Source: Cytophagaceae bacterium | GTDB lineage: Bacteria; Bacteroidota; Bacteroidia; Cytophagales; Flexibacteraceae | Length of the DNA: 31,533 nt | Assembly (NCBI GenBank): GCA_947464365.1 | Contig: CANHWS010000003.1 | Location: 1 to 31,533 of the forward strand | Reading direction: 5' to 3' | Shown: piece after piece, positions 1-7,995 of the stretch | Numbering within the stretch: the stretch's first letter is position 1 | Layout: the number at the start of each line of letters is the position of its first letter | Made by a program: the position numbers and the translations under genes | The notes under the pieces: generated by a model | Seen by the model: only the letters and a program-made list of their open reading frames with translations | What the model was told of the DNA's origin: nothing | Databases searched by the model: none

Positions 1-719
1 CAAACGCCGTTACAAATGGTACTGGTGCCCATCCACACCGTGGGTTCTGCACCTTTACATATGTGCTATCGGGCGAGATTGAACATTTTGACAGTAAAGG
101 GCATCATGGAGTAGTAAAGGCGGGCGGCGGCCAGTGGATGAAGGCGGGTAATGGCATCATCCATGATGAGCGACCAACGCTAGAAATGCTCAGGAAGGGT
201 GGGATTCAACAAGGTTTTCAGCTCTGGATCAACCTGCCTGCCGCCCAAAAAAATGATGAGCCAGCCTATCAACCCCTGCACCCAGAAGATGTTCCAGAAG
301 TCACCTTGACGGATGGTACAGTCGTTAGGGTACTGATTGGGACTTTTGCTGACAAAACCTCACCAATTCCAACCTATACACCCCAGGCGGTGCTGCATGT
401 TAGGTTAGCTGCAAAGTCAACAATTGACTTACCACTTAATCAGGGTTGGCATACCGCTATCTACCTCGAAAGTGGAGACGTAATCATTGCAGAGCAGGAC
501 GTATCTGGGCCTAAGATGGTCACTGTCAGTAAGGCAGGGGAGGTTGTTAACCTCCAGAACGATCATGACCATGTTCAGGATTTGTTTGTCCTGACAGCAC
601 TGCCACTTGAGGAGCCTTTGTTGGCGCATGGCCCTTTCGTGATGAACGATGAGGCAGGCATTATGAAGGCTTATCGAGATTATGAACAAGGCAAGTATGG
701 CCAGATTAGCTATAACTAG
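1..719 (+). CDS. Pirin family protein (5' end outside window)
   Basis: This is a cupin-fold pirin-like protein; relatives include YhhW, which has quercetin 2,3-dioxygenase activity, but the cellular role is usually unknown. The reading frame is open from base 3, so the gene starts before the window and 238 residues are visible. The N-terminal cupin has the pirin signature HPHRGF (visible residues 11-16), then YVLSGEIEH and QWMKAGNGIIHDE. The metal ligands known for human pirin (two His in HPH, then His and Glu in HxE) are all present. The second, pirin C-terminal cupin follows, with the segment ALPLEEPLLAHGPFVMN near the end. The gene is convergent with hflX, with hairpins between them. The GTG at 63 is an internal valine of the conserved motif and not a start. 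Family call secure; substrate unknown. Confidence 0.9.
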   Translation, partial: NAVTNGTGAHPHRGFCTFTYVLSGEIEHFDSKGHHGVVKAGGGQWMKAGNGIIHDERPTLEMLRKGGIQQGFQLWINLPAAQKNDEPAYQPLHPEDVPEVTLTDGTVVRVLIGTFADKTSPIPTYTPQAVLHVRLAAKSTIDLPLNQGWHTAIYLESGDVIIAEQDVSGPKMVTVSKAGEVVNLQNDHDHVQDLFVLTALPLEEPLLAHGPFVMNDEAGIMKAYRDYEQGKYGQISYN

Positions 720-734
720 GTAGACTATGCGTTT

Positions 735-808
735 GCTAGGCCTATACAATAGACCTAGCAACAGTTGAATCAAAAAGGGCAAGAGATCGATTTCGTCTCT
801 TGCCCTTT
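735..808. terminator. Two hairpins between convergent pirin and hflX genes
   Basis: The stronger hairpin has perfect 13-bp arms, AAAGGGCAAGAGA at 774-786 and TCTCTTGCCCTTT at 796-808, around a 9-nt loop. The arms end in A/T runs, so each strand reads into a short U run and the element can act in both directions. A weaker hairpin sits at 735-759 (GCTAGG...CCTAGC with one mismatch inside). Placement between two convergent stop codons fits a shared bidirectional terminator. Confidence 0.75.
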
Positions 809-836
809 GGGCTTAATATCAATAGGCTAGCTCTGG

Positions 837-2105
837 TCAATGGGCTTCTTCTACTTGTTCTGCTGTGGTGTCGTAGGTCTCGATCACAGGTAGCCAGTTC
901 GGGAAAATGGTCAGGTGTTTCTCAAGGACCAGTTTGTAAATTAGGTCCCGCAGCTCTGCAATATTTGTCTTCTCGGTGGCAGATATAAAGACGGCATGGC
1001 GGCCCTGATGATTCATATAGGTCGCCTTCAGCTCCTCAAGTGTTGGCTTGACAGGCACCTCGATCGAGTGCCAACCTAGCACAGGGTCATAAACATCAGG
1101 CAGCTCCTCTGGTGCCTCGATCTTGTAATTGTCGATCTTGTTGAAGACAAAAATAGTAGGTTTATCAACAGCTTTGAGGTCCGATAAAATACCCTGCACA
1201 ACATCCATTTGTTGCTCAAACTGTGTGTGGCTCAGGTCCACTACATGGACCAAGATATCAGCCTCGCGTACTTCGTCTAGGGTTGATTTGAAACTCTCGA
1301 TCAAGTGGGTAGGCAGTTTCCGAATGAAACCAACCGTATCAGTTAGCAAAAATGGCACTTGGTTGAGGACCATTTTGCGTACCGTGCTATCGACGGTGGC
1401 AAAGAGCTTATTTTCTGCAAATACCTCGGACTTGGCTAATAAGTTCAGGATGGTGCTTTTGCCTACGTTGGTATACCCCACCAAGGCGATACGAACAAGT
1501 TGTTCCCGATTTTTGCGCCGGGTGACATTTTGTTTATCGATTTCGTCCAGCTTGGTTTTGAGGAAACTTATGCGGTCGTTAACAATCCGGCGGTCAGTTT
1601 CAAGCTCTTTTTCACCAGGGCCACGCATGCCGACCCCGCCTTTTTGTTTACTCAAGTGGGACCACATGCGGGTCAAACGTGGCAGGAGGTACTGGTACTG
1701 AGCTAGTTCGACCTGTGTTTTTGCTTGGGCCGATTGTGCCCGTTGGCTGAATATATTAAGGATAAGAAGGCTGCGATCCAAGATTTTGATCTTCAGCTCA
1801 GCCTCCAAGAACCGAACTTGGGCAGGTGTGAGGTCATCATCAAAAACCACCATGTCAACGCCAGAGGCCTCGACCATTTGTTTGAGGTCTTCCAGTTTGC
1901 CCTTGCCGAGGTAGCTTCTTCGTTCTGGACGCTCTAGGTTCTGGGTAATGCGCCCTATGGTCACGATGCCAGAAGTTTGGGCCAAAAACTCCAGCTCGTT
2001 GAGGTACTCTTCTGTTTGCGCCATGGTCTGCCTTTGTGGGCTCACTGCTACGAGTATGGCGCGTTCGGGGATACCTGCGGTGGAGAATAGCTTCTTTTCT
2101 ATCAT
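837..2105 (-). CDS. hflX: GTPase HflX
   Basis: HflX is a ribosome-associated GTPase that splits stalled or heat-damaged 70S ribosomes. This protein has 422 residues, usual for the family. It carries the HflX-specific linker GGVGMRGPGEKELETDRR (156-173), the G1 loop GYTNVGKST (210-218), a G3 region DTVGFIRKLPTHLIESF, and the G4 motif NKID. The N-terminal HflX domain includes YLGKGKLEDLK near 65-75. The start at 2105 gives the expected N terminus, and a TACCTTTG promoter element lies 38 bp upstream. It is divergent from queA and convergent with the pirin gene, so it is probably transcribed alone. No sequence oddities. Confidence 0.97.
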   Translation of the reverse strand: MIEKKLFSTAGIPERAILVAVSPQRQTMAQTEEYLNELEFLAQTSGIVTIGRITQNLERPERRSYLGKGKLEDLKQMVEASGVDMVVFDDDLTPAQVRFLEAELKIKILDRSLLILNIFSQRAQSAQAKTQVELAQYQYLLPRLTRMWSHLSKQKGGVGMRGPGEKELETDRRIVNDRISFLKTKLDEIDKQNVTRRKNREQLVRIALVGYTNVGKSTILNLLAKSEVFAENKLFATVDSTVRKMVLNQVPFLLTDTVGFIRKLPTHLIESFKSTLDEVREADILVHVVDLSHTQFEQQMDVVQGILSDLKAVDKPTIFVFNKIDNYKIEAPEELPDVYDPVLGWHSIEVPVKPTLEELKATYMNHQGRHAVFISATEKTNIAELRDLIYKLVLEKHLTIFPNWLPVIETYDTTAEQVEEAH

Positions 2106-2142
2106 AGTGTACTTGGGGAGCGGTGTAAATGCTGTTAGCCTA

Positions 2143-2150
2143 CAAAGGTA
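2143..2150 (-). promoter_or_regulatory. -7 promoter element TACCTTTG (hflX)
   Basis: Read on the minus strand this is TACCTTTG, an exact match to the Bacteroidota -7 consensus TAnnTTTG, 38 bp upstream of the hflX start. No clear -33 TTTG is visible at the usual spacing. The site is inferred from consensus and position. Confidence 0.5.
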
Positions 2151-2217
2151 GGATGTTTGGGTCGCATCCTAATGCCAACATCACAATAGCCGCACCAGAC
2201 CTTTGGAGAGATTGGCC

Positions 2218-2225
2218 TACTTTTG
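2218..2225 (+). promoter_or_regulatory. -7 promoter element TACTTTTG (queA)
   Basis: Exact match to TAnnTTTG, about 90 bp upstream of the chosen queA ATG. It lies downstream of the TTG at 2203 that would give the longest reading frame, so if it is the promoter the longer frame cannot be translated. No -33 TTTG at normal spacing. Confidence 0.5.
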
Positions 2226-2313
2226 TACTCATTTCCTAAGCTTGCATGGTCCGTCGTTGTACAATGACCAAAGGGCCATTTTAGTTGAAACCAAGACCAG
2301 CCCACAACACCTT

Positions 2314-3567
2314 ATGTCCGAACGGTATCTCGATGTCCAAGAGTTTACTTATGAACTACCAGATGAGCGCATTGCTCGTTATCCACTTGCTGAGCGTGAT
2401 GCTAGTAAGTTATTAATCTATAGTGAGGGGAAGATTGCAGAAAAAACTTTCAGGTCCTTGCCAGATGTATTGCCAGATAATAGCCACTTGGTGTTCAACA
2501 ACACAAAGGTGATTGCAGCCCGGCTTCTGCTTTCAGACGGACTGGATCTTAAAGCTGAGGTGTTTCTGTTGGAGCCAGCCCAGACCGAGGGATCCCTGGA
2601 GCAGGCCATGACCAAACAAGGCCATACGATTTGGCATTGCATGGTCGGTGGCCTCAAGAAATGGCGCAAGGTCAACAAGACGATCATGTCAACTGCAACA
2701 GCAACGCCCACGGCAGAGGATGACTTTTCGGGCGAAATCACCTTGAGTGCTACATTGTTGGCCGACAGCATCGAACCTACCGTGCAACTGTCTTGGCTTC
2801 CGGCCCACTTGCCATTTGGTAAGGTCTTGTCTGTCATCGGGAATATCCCTTTGCCTCCTTATCTCAAGCGGCAGGCAGATAAGCATGATGCTGTGACCTA
2901 TCAGACGGTTTATGCCAAACACGAAGGTGCCGTTGCAGCCCCAACTGCTGGTTTACACTTTACAGAGCGGGTTTTGGCCGATCTCAAAACCAAAGGACAC
3001 CAGCGATCAGAGGTTACACTCCATGTGTCAGCCGGGACCTTTGCCCCGATCAAAACCACCAATGCCCTAAGCCACGCAATGCATCGTGAGCTAGTAATCG
3101 TGGAGCTAGAGACCTTACAGACCCTGTCGACTGCAACTGGACCTATCATCCCGGTTGGCACAACAAGTATGCGGACTTTAGAGTCGCTCTATTGGTTTGG
3201 GGTTCAGGTCATGATAGGGCAAGGTCCTGAGCAGCCAGGTGTTTTTATGGTTGATCAGCATTTCGCCTACAGCCTAAGAGCTGATACCCTACCTGATTTC
3301 AAGACTAGTTACGAAGCCCTAGTTGTTTATGCGACCGACTTCGGACTAAGCCAGATAGTTGGGCAAACAGAAATCTATATTTATCCTGGCTATGAGCTAA
3401 AGGTGTGTAGGGGTATCGTAACTAATTTTCATCAACCTGGCAGTACGTTAATGTTGTTGATCGCGGCCCTTGTTGGAGACAATTGGCGCCAGATCTATGA
3501 CTATGCCCTCCGGAACGATTTTCGGTTTCTCAGCTATGGTGATAGTAGTCTTCTCCTTGCCGAATAA
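2314..3567 (+). CDS. queA: S-adenosylmethionine:tRNA ribosyltransferase-isomerase QueA
   Basis: QueA transfers and isomerises the ribose of S-adenosylmethionine onto preQ1 at the wobble position of GUN-anticodon tRNAs, making epoxyqueuosine. The start is set at the ATG at 2314 (MSERYLDVQEFTYELP), because QueA proteins begin with this short strand before the ELPDERIARYPLxxRDASKLL motif. The frame stays open back to 2203 but that stretch resembles no QueA. The product is 417 residues; Bacteroidota forms are longer than the roughly 350 of E. coli. Other signatures are HLVFNNTKVIAARL, AAPTAGLHFT and HVSAGTFAPIK. queG, which acts on the product, lies about 2 kb downstream on the other strand, so the two are near but not in one operon. 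The intergenic side toward hflX holds promoters in both directions. Confidence 0.96.
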   Translation: MSERYLDVQEFTYELPDERIARYPLAERDASKLLIYSEGKIAEKTFRSLPDVLPDNSHLVFNNTKVIAARLLLSDGLDLKAEVFLLEPAQTEGSLEQAMTKQGHTIWHCMVGGLKKWRKVNKTIMSTATATPTAEDDFSGEITLSATLLADSIEPTVQLSWLPAHLPFGKVLSVIGNIPLPPYLKRQADKHDAVTYQTVYAKHEGAVAAPTAGLHFTERVLADLKTKGHQRSEVTLHVSAGTFAPIKTTNALSHAMHRELVIVELETLQTLSTATGPIIPVGTTSMRTLESLYWFGVQVMIGQGPEQPGVFMVDQHFAYSLRADTLPDFKTSYEALVVYATDFGLSQIVGQTEIYIYPGYELKVCRGIVTNFHQPGSTLMLLIAALVGDNWRQIYDYALRNDFRFLSYGDSSLLLAE

Positions 3568-3622
3568 GGCATTTTTTGTGACCTGATTTGGCCCAAAGAG
3601 GACTAATAAACACCCTAGGCCA

Positions 3623-5065
3623 TTAACTACTAACGCCGTTGTTCCGATTGTTGATAAACAACAAGACCAAAAAACCTAAGACCATAATTCCGATGGCCCA
3701 GTTGCCATAGGTCTTCCATACTTTGTTTCTGTCTAGGCTTTTGAGCCAGTTATTTCGTTCCTTGAGATCAGCATAAAACGGGTCAGTAGTGCCACCATAT
3801 GCATCGGTTGGCTCATGACTTGCCCCTTCTACCTTGATTCGGGTGCTGCTAACCAAGGTGTCATACCGATTGGTCATGGTGTTAAAGAAAACCCATTGGA
3901 AACCCTCGCCAAGATTGTAGATGCCTGGTTCTTGCGGGATGATGTTATAGATATAGGTCCGCTCGCCAGTTACCTTGCCTAGGCTACGATAGATGCTCTG
4001 GACACTGCTGGGTTTGTAAATGTCAAAGGGGATCCCCGGGGGCACTTCAGGAGGTTTGATAGCTGTGATGTTGCCTTCTCCCCTAATACTGAACTTGTAG
4101 GTAAAACTTTTGCCGGTCCGCTGGCGGGTTTTATTCACAAACTCAGCAAGGCGAAAGGCTCCGACGGGCACAAGGCCTTTAAGGGGGTGTTCAGGCAGGT
4201 CCTGAACAGCAATTCTGAGCGGCTGGGTGGCATAGATCCGAAAATCACGCTTGTTGTTTTCGTCGATGGTATAGGCTTGGGTGTTGCTAAGCATCTTGAG
4301 GCTCACTGGCGCAAACGTGATGGGCTCCGAATTTAGTGGGAAGTAGGTGGCTTGGTAAATCTTGAACTGACTGTAACGTCTGCCCTTGATCTTAACGGGG
4401 ATTTCCTGAATCTCGGTGATGCCAAAGTCCTCCTCCCAGCAATTCGCTGGTTTAAGGTCTTGGGCCATTGCCTGGAGCTGCTCTGCAACGTTATAGAAAT
4501 CAAGCTCTTGGGTGTTATTGTCGGCTACATAAAGGGCCAAGGTAGTCGTGAACCCTTGGCCGACATAAACCTTATTGCGGTCGGCACTTAGGGCAAAAAA
4601 AACATTGCCTCTCGGTTCCAGGTTGTCGATCTCGTCGGTCGTTGTTTGTGGGATGCTACCCGTTTGTGCATCATTGATCGACGGGACGGCCCCAGTACCA
4701 TCGCTGACCGTCAGCTGAGTGCCAGGACTTGGGATCAGCTTGCCGTTTGCCTTGAGTTTGAAGGGAGGCAACGTATAGATGCCCGGCTTTTGCGGACTGT
4801 AGAACTGGATGAAACTATAGACAGTTGTGTTCTCGCCGTCCGCGTTTTGGGTATAGGTATTGTTGCTGGTCCCGGCCTTGATAAAGCCAGGGATGTCAGG
4901 GAATGCACCGTATTGCTCGAGGGCCACAGTATTGCACTGCAAGGTGATGCTGAATTTGTCCCCCATGGTCAACATTGAGCTCCCTAATTTTATAGTCACC
5001 TCTTGGGCGATTACCGTATTAAATGAGAGCAAAGTGACAAAAAATGTCCAGAAAATGCGGTGCAT
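3623..5065 (-). CDS. BatD-like membrane-anchored protein
   Basis: This resembles BatD (oxygen tolerance family), which in Bacteroidota is normally encoded with batA, batB, batC, batE and a MoxR ATPase. The 480-residue product begins with a signal peptide (MHRIFWTFFVTLLSF, cleavage near AQ-EV), followed by BatD-like beta-sandwich modules. The first contains FPDIPGFIKAGTSNNTYT and the conserved YSPQKPGIYTLPPFKLKANG strand pair. One C-terminal membrane helix (WAIGIMVLGFLVLLFIN) comes just before the end. The frame is open to 5131 with an ATG there and another at 5104; 5065 is preferred because it leaves a compact signal peptide. No other bat gene is in the window, so this is an orphan copy, and its function cannot be inferred from neighbours. 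Confidence 0.75.
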   Translation of the reverse strand: MHRIFWTFFVTLLSFNTVIAQEVTIKLGSSMLTMGDKFSITLQCNTVALEQYGAFPDIPGFIKAGTSNNTYTQNADGENTTVYSFIQFYSPQKPGIYTLPPFKLKANGKLIPSPGTQLTVSDGTGAVPSINDAQTGSIPQTTTDEIDNLEPRGNVFFALSADRNKVYVGQGFTTTLALYVADNNTQELDFYNVAEQLQAMAQDLKPANCWEEDFGITEIQEIPVKIKGRRYSQFKIYQATYFPLNSEPITFAPVSLKMLSNTQAYTIDENNKRDFRIYATQPLRIAVQDLPEHPLKGLVPVGAFRLAEFVNKTRQRTGKSFTYKFSIRGEGNITAIKPPEVPPGIPFDIYKPSSVQSIYRSLGKVTGERTYIYNIIPQEPGIYNLGEGFQWVFFNTMTNRYDTLVSSTRIKVEGASHEPTDAYGGTTDPFYADLKERNNWLKSLDRNKVWKTYGNWAIGIMVLGFLVLLFINNRNNGVSS

Positions 5066-5162
5066 CGGCACGGCAATTGCTTGATTATTTTGTCTGGCTA
5101 TCATTCTTGGTTGCTTAGATCTGATTTCCACTGATTGTTTTACCTGTTAACACCCGACGACT

Positions 5163-5357
5163 ATGCTTACCTACGTAAAGGAGATTTTACAAAAGGTCAG
5201 CTTTGACCCCAAGTTATTCGAAAAAGAGCTGCGCAAAGCGATAAAAGCGCTGTCTCCCAACGAAATAACCGAGTTCAGGGCATGGTGCTACGCACGCTTT
5301 AGTGCTGCCTACCACCACATTCTGGACCAGACCTTTGGTCAACAACTGGCCTACTAG
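5163..5357 (+). CDS. Conserved 64-residue protein of unknown function
   Basis: A short but convincing gene for a basic, mostly helical soluble protein. Its N-terminal half (LTYVKEILQKVSFDPKLFEK, then ELRKAIKALSPNEITEFRAW) matches a small hypothetical protein I recall from many Cytophagales and relatives; no function is known to me. There is no signal peptide or membrane segment. The central ELRKAIKALSPNEITEFRAW reads as two amphipathic helices with a turn. Supporting signs are placement divergent from the BatD-like gene and a strong terminator 34 bp after the stop. The start codon is the first ATG after the BatD-like gene's upstream region. No Shine-Dalgarno is visible. Confidence 0.75.
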   Translation: MLTYVKEILQKVSFDPKLFEKELRKAIKALSPNEITEFRAWCYARFSAAYHHILDQTFGQQLAY

Positions 5358-5390
5358 TAGGACCATAGGCAATCATGGCCTATGATAATG

Positions 5391-5441
5391 GGCAGCCTAA
5401 AGATACTTATTCGTATCGGTAGGCTGCTCATTTTTTGTTTA
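5391..5441 (+). terminator. Intrinsic terminator after the 64-residue gene
   Basis: A 10-bp stem (GGGCAGCCTA at 5391-5400 with TAGGCTGCTC at 5421-5430, one G-U pair) encloses a second stem (GATAC 5403-5407 with GTATC 5414-5418). It is followed directly by ATTTTTTGTTT. This is a classic plus-strand terminator; convergent queG ends eight bases further on. Confidence 0.85.
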
Positions 5442-5448
5442 TAAGGGC

Positions 5449-6432
5449 CTATGATTGGCCTGTTTCGGTAGGGTTTAGGGATCTGGCAGCTGCCTTACTG
5501 ATGTTGTCCTCCAGCTTCTGGAATCCGGCACGTTGCACTGCCGACTGGCCTTTGCGCAGACCGAAAACCTGATCAAACACCTCCTTCGTGATCTCCCGAA
5601 ATCCAGAATAATGTAAGGCCTCAAGGCCATCATTGGCGGCAAACCGAGGCTCCTGATGCGGTTTGCTAAATCGGTTCCAAGGGCATACGTCTTGGCAAAT
5701 ATCACAGCCGAACGCCCAACCCTCAAGTTGTCCTGACCATTGATTGGACATGGCCTCCTTGAGCTCGATTGTCAAGTAACTGATACATCGGCTACCATCT
5801 ACAATAAAAGGTTCGGTAATGGCATCAGTTGGGCAGGCATCAATGCATCGGGTACAGGTGCCGCAATAATCCTTGATTGGGCCATCTGGCATGAGATCCA
5901 TATCCGAAATCAGCTCAGCTATAAAATAGAAACTGCCTCCCTGTTTGTTGATCAGGTTTGTATGCTTACCAACCCAACCAAGCCCAGCTTTTGCTGCCCA
6001 GACTTTTTCCATAACTGGGGCGCTATCCACAAATATTCGACCATTGATCTCGCCAACTTGGTCCTTGATCATTAGCAACAGCTCATGCAGCTTATCCTTT
6101 ATGACGGTATGGTAGTCTTCACCATAAGCGTATTTGCTTATCCTCACTCCCTGGTCAGGTAGGGGAGCATCGGGGTAGTAGTTATACAGGAACGAGACCA
6201 CCGACTTTGCCCCATCTACCAGTAGCCTTGGGTCTAGTCTTTTGTCAAAATGATTGGCCATATAGGCCATTTTGCCATGGTAATTCTGGTCTAACCACTT
6301 TTCAAGTCTTGGGGCTTCGGCCTCTAAGTAATCGGCTTTGCTGATTCCGCAAAAGTCAAACCCAAGGGCTTTGGCACTAGCCTTGATGATGGCCGCATTG
6401 CGTTCGGCCACTAAGGTTTGATGATTGACCAT
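5449..6432 (-). CDS. queG: Epoxyqueuosine reductase QueG
   Basis: QueG is a cobalamin-dependent iron-sulfur enzyme that reduces epoxyqueuosine to queuosine in tRNA, the final step of the pathway. The 327-residue protein has the catalytic-acid motif FVDSAPVMEK (Asp136) and the cluster motifs CGTCTRCIDACP (Cys190, 193, 196, 200), Cys216 in CISYLTIE, and CDICQDVCP (Cys243, 246, 250). This is the full set for two 4Fe-4S clusters. The N-terminal cobalamin-binding part includes KYAYGEDYH. It lies 27 bp downstream of scoB on the same strand, so the two are probably co-transcribed, although their pathways are unrelated. The length is usual for the short form lacking the HEAT-repeat extension. Confidence 0.96.
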   Translation of the reverse strand: MVNHQTLVAERNAAIIKASAKALGFDFCGISKADYLEAEAPRLEKWLDQNYHGKMAYMANHFDKRLDPRLLVDGAKSVVSFLYNYYPDAPLPDQGVRISKYAYGEDYHTVIKDKLHELLLMIKDQVGEINGRIFVDSAPVMEKVWAAKAGLGWVGKHTNLINKQGGSFYFIAELISDMDLMPDGPIKDYCGTCTRCIDACPTDAITEPFIVDGSRCISYLTIELKEAMSNQWSGQLEGWAFGCDICQDVCPWNRFSKPHQEPRFAANDGLEALHYSGFREITKEVFDQVFGLRKGQSAVQRAGFQKLEDNISKAAARSLNPTETGQS

Positions 6433-6459
6433 TGACTTCGGCTCAGTAGCCCTAAAGCT

Positions 6460-7119
6460 CTAGTTGACAATCATTTCGGGGATTTCGCCTTCGACGATCA
6501 GTTTGCCTTCTGTAGCTGCGATGATATCCTCAACACTGACGCCTGGTGCACGCTCCAATAGCTTAAAACCACCCTCTGGCAAGACATCCAGGACAGCCAT
6601 ATCACTCACGATCTTCTTGACGCAACCTAGGCCAGTGATCGGTAGGCTGCAGGACTTGAGTAGCTTGGATTTGCCATCCTTACTCTTGTGCTGCATGGCA
6701 ACGATAATATTGTCCGCACTAGCGACCAAGTCCATGGCCCCGCCCATCCCTTTGACCATTTTGCCTGGCACTTTCCAGTTAGCGATGTCACCATTTTCCG
6801 ATACCTCCATTGCCCCAAGGACTGTGAGGTTAACGTGGCCTCCACGGATCATCCCGAAACTCTCTGCAGACGAAAACAACGAGGATCCGTCCTGCATCGT
6901 AACAGTCTGTTTGCCAGCGTTGATTAGGTCAGCGTCTACCTCATCCTCAGTTGGGAAGGGACCAATGCCGAGCAAGCCGTTCTCGGACTGCAGCACGATA
7001 TTCAGTCCTTCCGGCACATAGTTAGCCACCAAGGTCGGAATTCCTATGCCGAGGTTAACATAGAATCCGTCTTGCAGTTCTTGGGCAATACGTTTGGCAA
7101 TGGCGTGTTTGTCAAGCAT
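6460..7119 (-). CDS. scoB: 3-oxoacid CoA-transferase, subunit B
   Basis: This is the beta subunit of a succinyl-CoA:3-ketoacid (3-oxoacid) CoA-transferase, which moves CoA between succinyl-CoA and acetoacetate. The 219-residue protein shows the family pattern GFYVNLGIGIPTL (18-30) and SENGLLG with the catalytic Glu46. These are followed by GGHVNLTVLGAMEVS and the glycine-rich GKMVKGMGGAMDLV. Length and order match stand-alone ScoB proteins. The alpha subunit gene, usually immediately next to it, is absent from both flanks: queG is downstream and an exosortase-family gene upstream. The subunit must be encoded elsewhere if the enzyme is functional. Confidence 0.94.
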   Translation of the reverse strand: MLDKHAIAKRIAQELQDGFYVNLGIGIPTLVANYVPEGLNIVLQSENGLLGIGPFPTEDEVDADLINAGKQTVTMQDGSSLFSSAESFGMIRGGHVNLTVLGAMEVSENGDIANWKVPGKMVKGMGGAMDLVASADNIIVAMQHKSKDGKSKLLKSCSLPITGLGCVKKIVSDMAVLDVLPEGGFKLLERAPGVSVEDIIAATEGKLIVEGEIPEMIVN

Positions 7120-7220
7120 TGATGTGTGATGATCGAGGTTTGGTGTAGGTGGTGTGGTTTGTCAATCCGATAGCAAAAAATAGGGTTGTTTTCGGATAGG
7201 CAGGGTTGTCCTAAGCTAAA

Positions 7221-7820
7221 TCAAGCAGCCGGCGCATTCTCTGGTTTGGAGTCATCGGGTCCGTTAAATGCTCCTTTACTGAACTTGTTGGCCCAGATAA
7301 CCCAGAAGATGAATATGACGATATAGACTACTAGCTGAAATGTGTACTTATGGTGGAAGTCGCTAACAGACTTATCATACCGAACGATGACCTCTGATAA
7401 TAGAGCTATCCGGATGATGTTTACCCAATAGATAGCAAAGACCCCTAAAGGTACATACCATAATTTGGCACGGAACGGACCAGGAAAGGCAATAATGAAG
7501 GCTGCAAACAGATACATCAGTACAAGACCGTTACATCCGTTTTCGATCACAACATAGGGTCTGTTGTTGATGTAGATGTACCATTGGTAGGACCCAACAG
7601 CGTTAGGAACACCAACAGAACGGGCATCAGTGCCATAAGACCTCATTACTGCACTCCCGACCTTGGAGATATTTTCTGTCAGAACATTATTGACGGCATC
7701 GGATGCGCCGTTAAATGTCGAGGCTCCGAAAGCCATCCAGATAAGGTAAAAGGAAAGCGCTTTGGCCAAAAACTTGGTTAGCGGGGTTTGTTTGTGCCAA
7801 TAGGCTAGAAGATCGTTCAT
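7221..7820 (-). CDS. Exosortase/archaeosortase family protein
   Basis: A 199-residue integral membrane protein with the exosortase catalytic triad pattern: Cys96 in ENGCNGL, Arg137 in NIIRIALL, and His156 or His157 in FHHKYTF. About four to five membrane helices are visible (near 17-33, 92-112, 120-145 and 159-178). Exosortases are transpeptidase-like enzymes that cleave C-terminal sorting tails of exported proteins, often tied to polysaccharide production. Bacteroidota have several short subfamilies (such as XrtF, XrtN, XrtX); I cannot assign one. No PEP-CTERM-like substrate tail and no exosortase-associated partner gene is visible here. It may be read with scoB and queG, with a 101-bp gap. 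Confidence 0.85.
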   Translation of the reverse strand: MNDLLAYWHKQTPLTKFLAKALSFYLIWMAFGASTFNGASDAVNNVLTENISKVGSAVMRSYGTDARSVGVPNAVGSYQWYIYINNRPYVVIENGCNGLVLMYLFAAFIIAFPGPFRAKLWYVPLGVFAIYWVNIIRIALLSEVIVRYDKSVSDFHHKYTFQLVVYIVIFIFWVIWANKFSKGAFNGPDDSKPENAPAA

Positions 7821-7897
7821 GATGCGGCCAGTGTATCAGGTTCGGCATGCAGACGACAACACGTCATCCATCCGGAGTTGAAGTGGTAAACATACAA

Positions 7898-7945
7898 AAC
7901 CCTAATCAATGTTGCCGCACCAATGTCGGCTACTTGACTAGGGTT
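7898..7945 (-). terminator. Nested hairpin terminator after the DUF4920-like gene
   Basis: Arms AACCCTAATCAA (7898-7909) and TTGACTAGGGTT (7934-7945) pair at 11 of 12 positions and enclose a second stem (GCCG 7914-7917 with CGGC 7927-7930). Read on the minus strand the hairpin is followed by TTTTGTATGTTT. Position just past the DUF4920-like stop fits a minus-strand terminator. It would separate that gene from the exosortase gene. Confidence 0.55.
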
Positions 7946-7995
7946 AATGTTGAGATAATGTTAGGACATCATGCCCAAATGGACTGTTATGGTAC

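Noticed and set aside
1129..1706. Long plus-strand open frames opposite hflX
   Set aside because: They are reading-frame shadows of hflX with no recognisable domains; many similar shadows occur opposite other genes.
2203..2313. In-frame extension giving a longer QueA
   Set aside because: It resembles no QueA N terminus and overlaps the probable -7 element at 2218-2225.
3558..3577. Hairpin TGCC/GGCA followed by six T at the queA stop
   Set aside because: The T run is good but the stem has only four base pairs.
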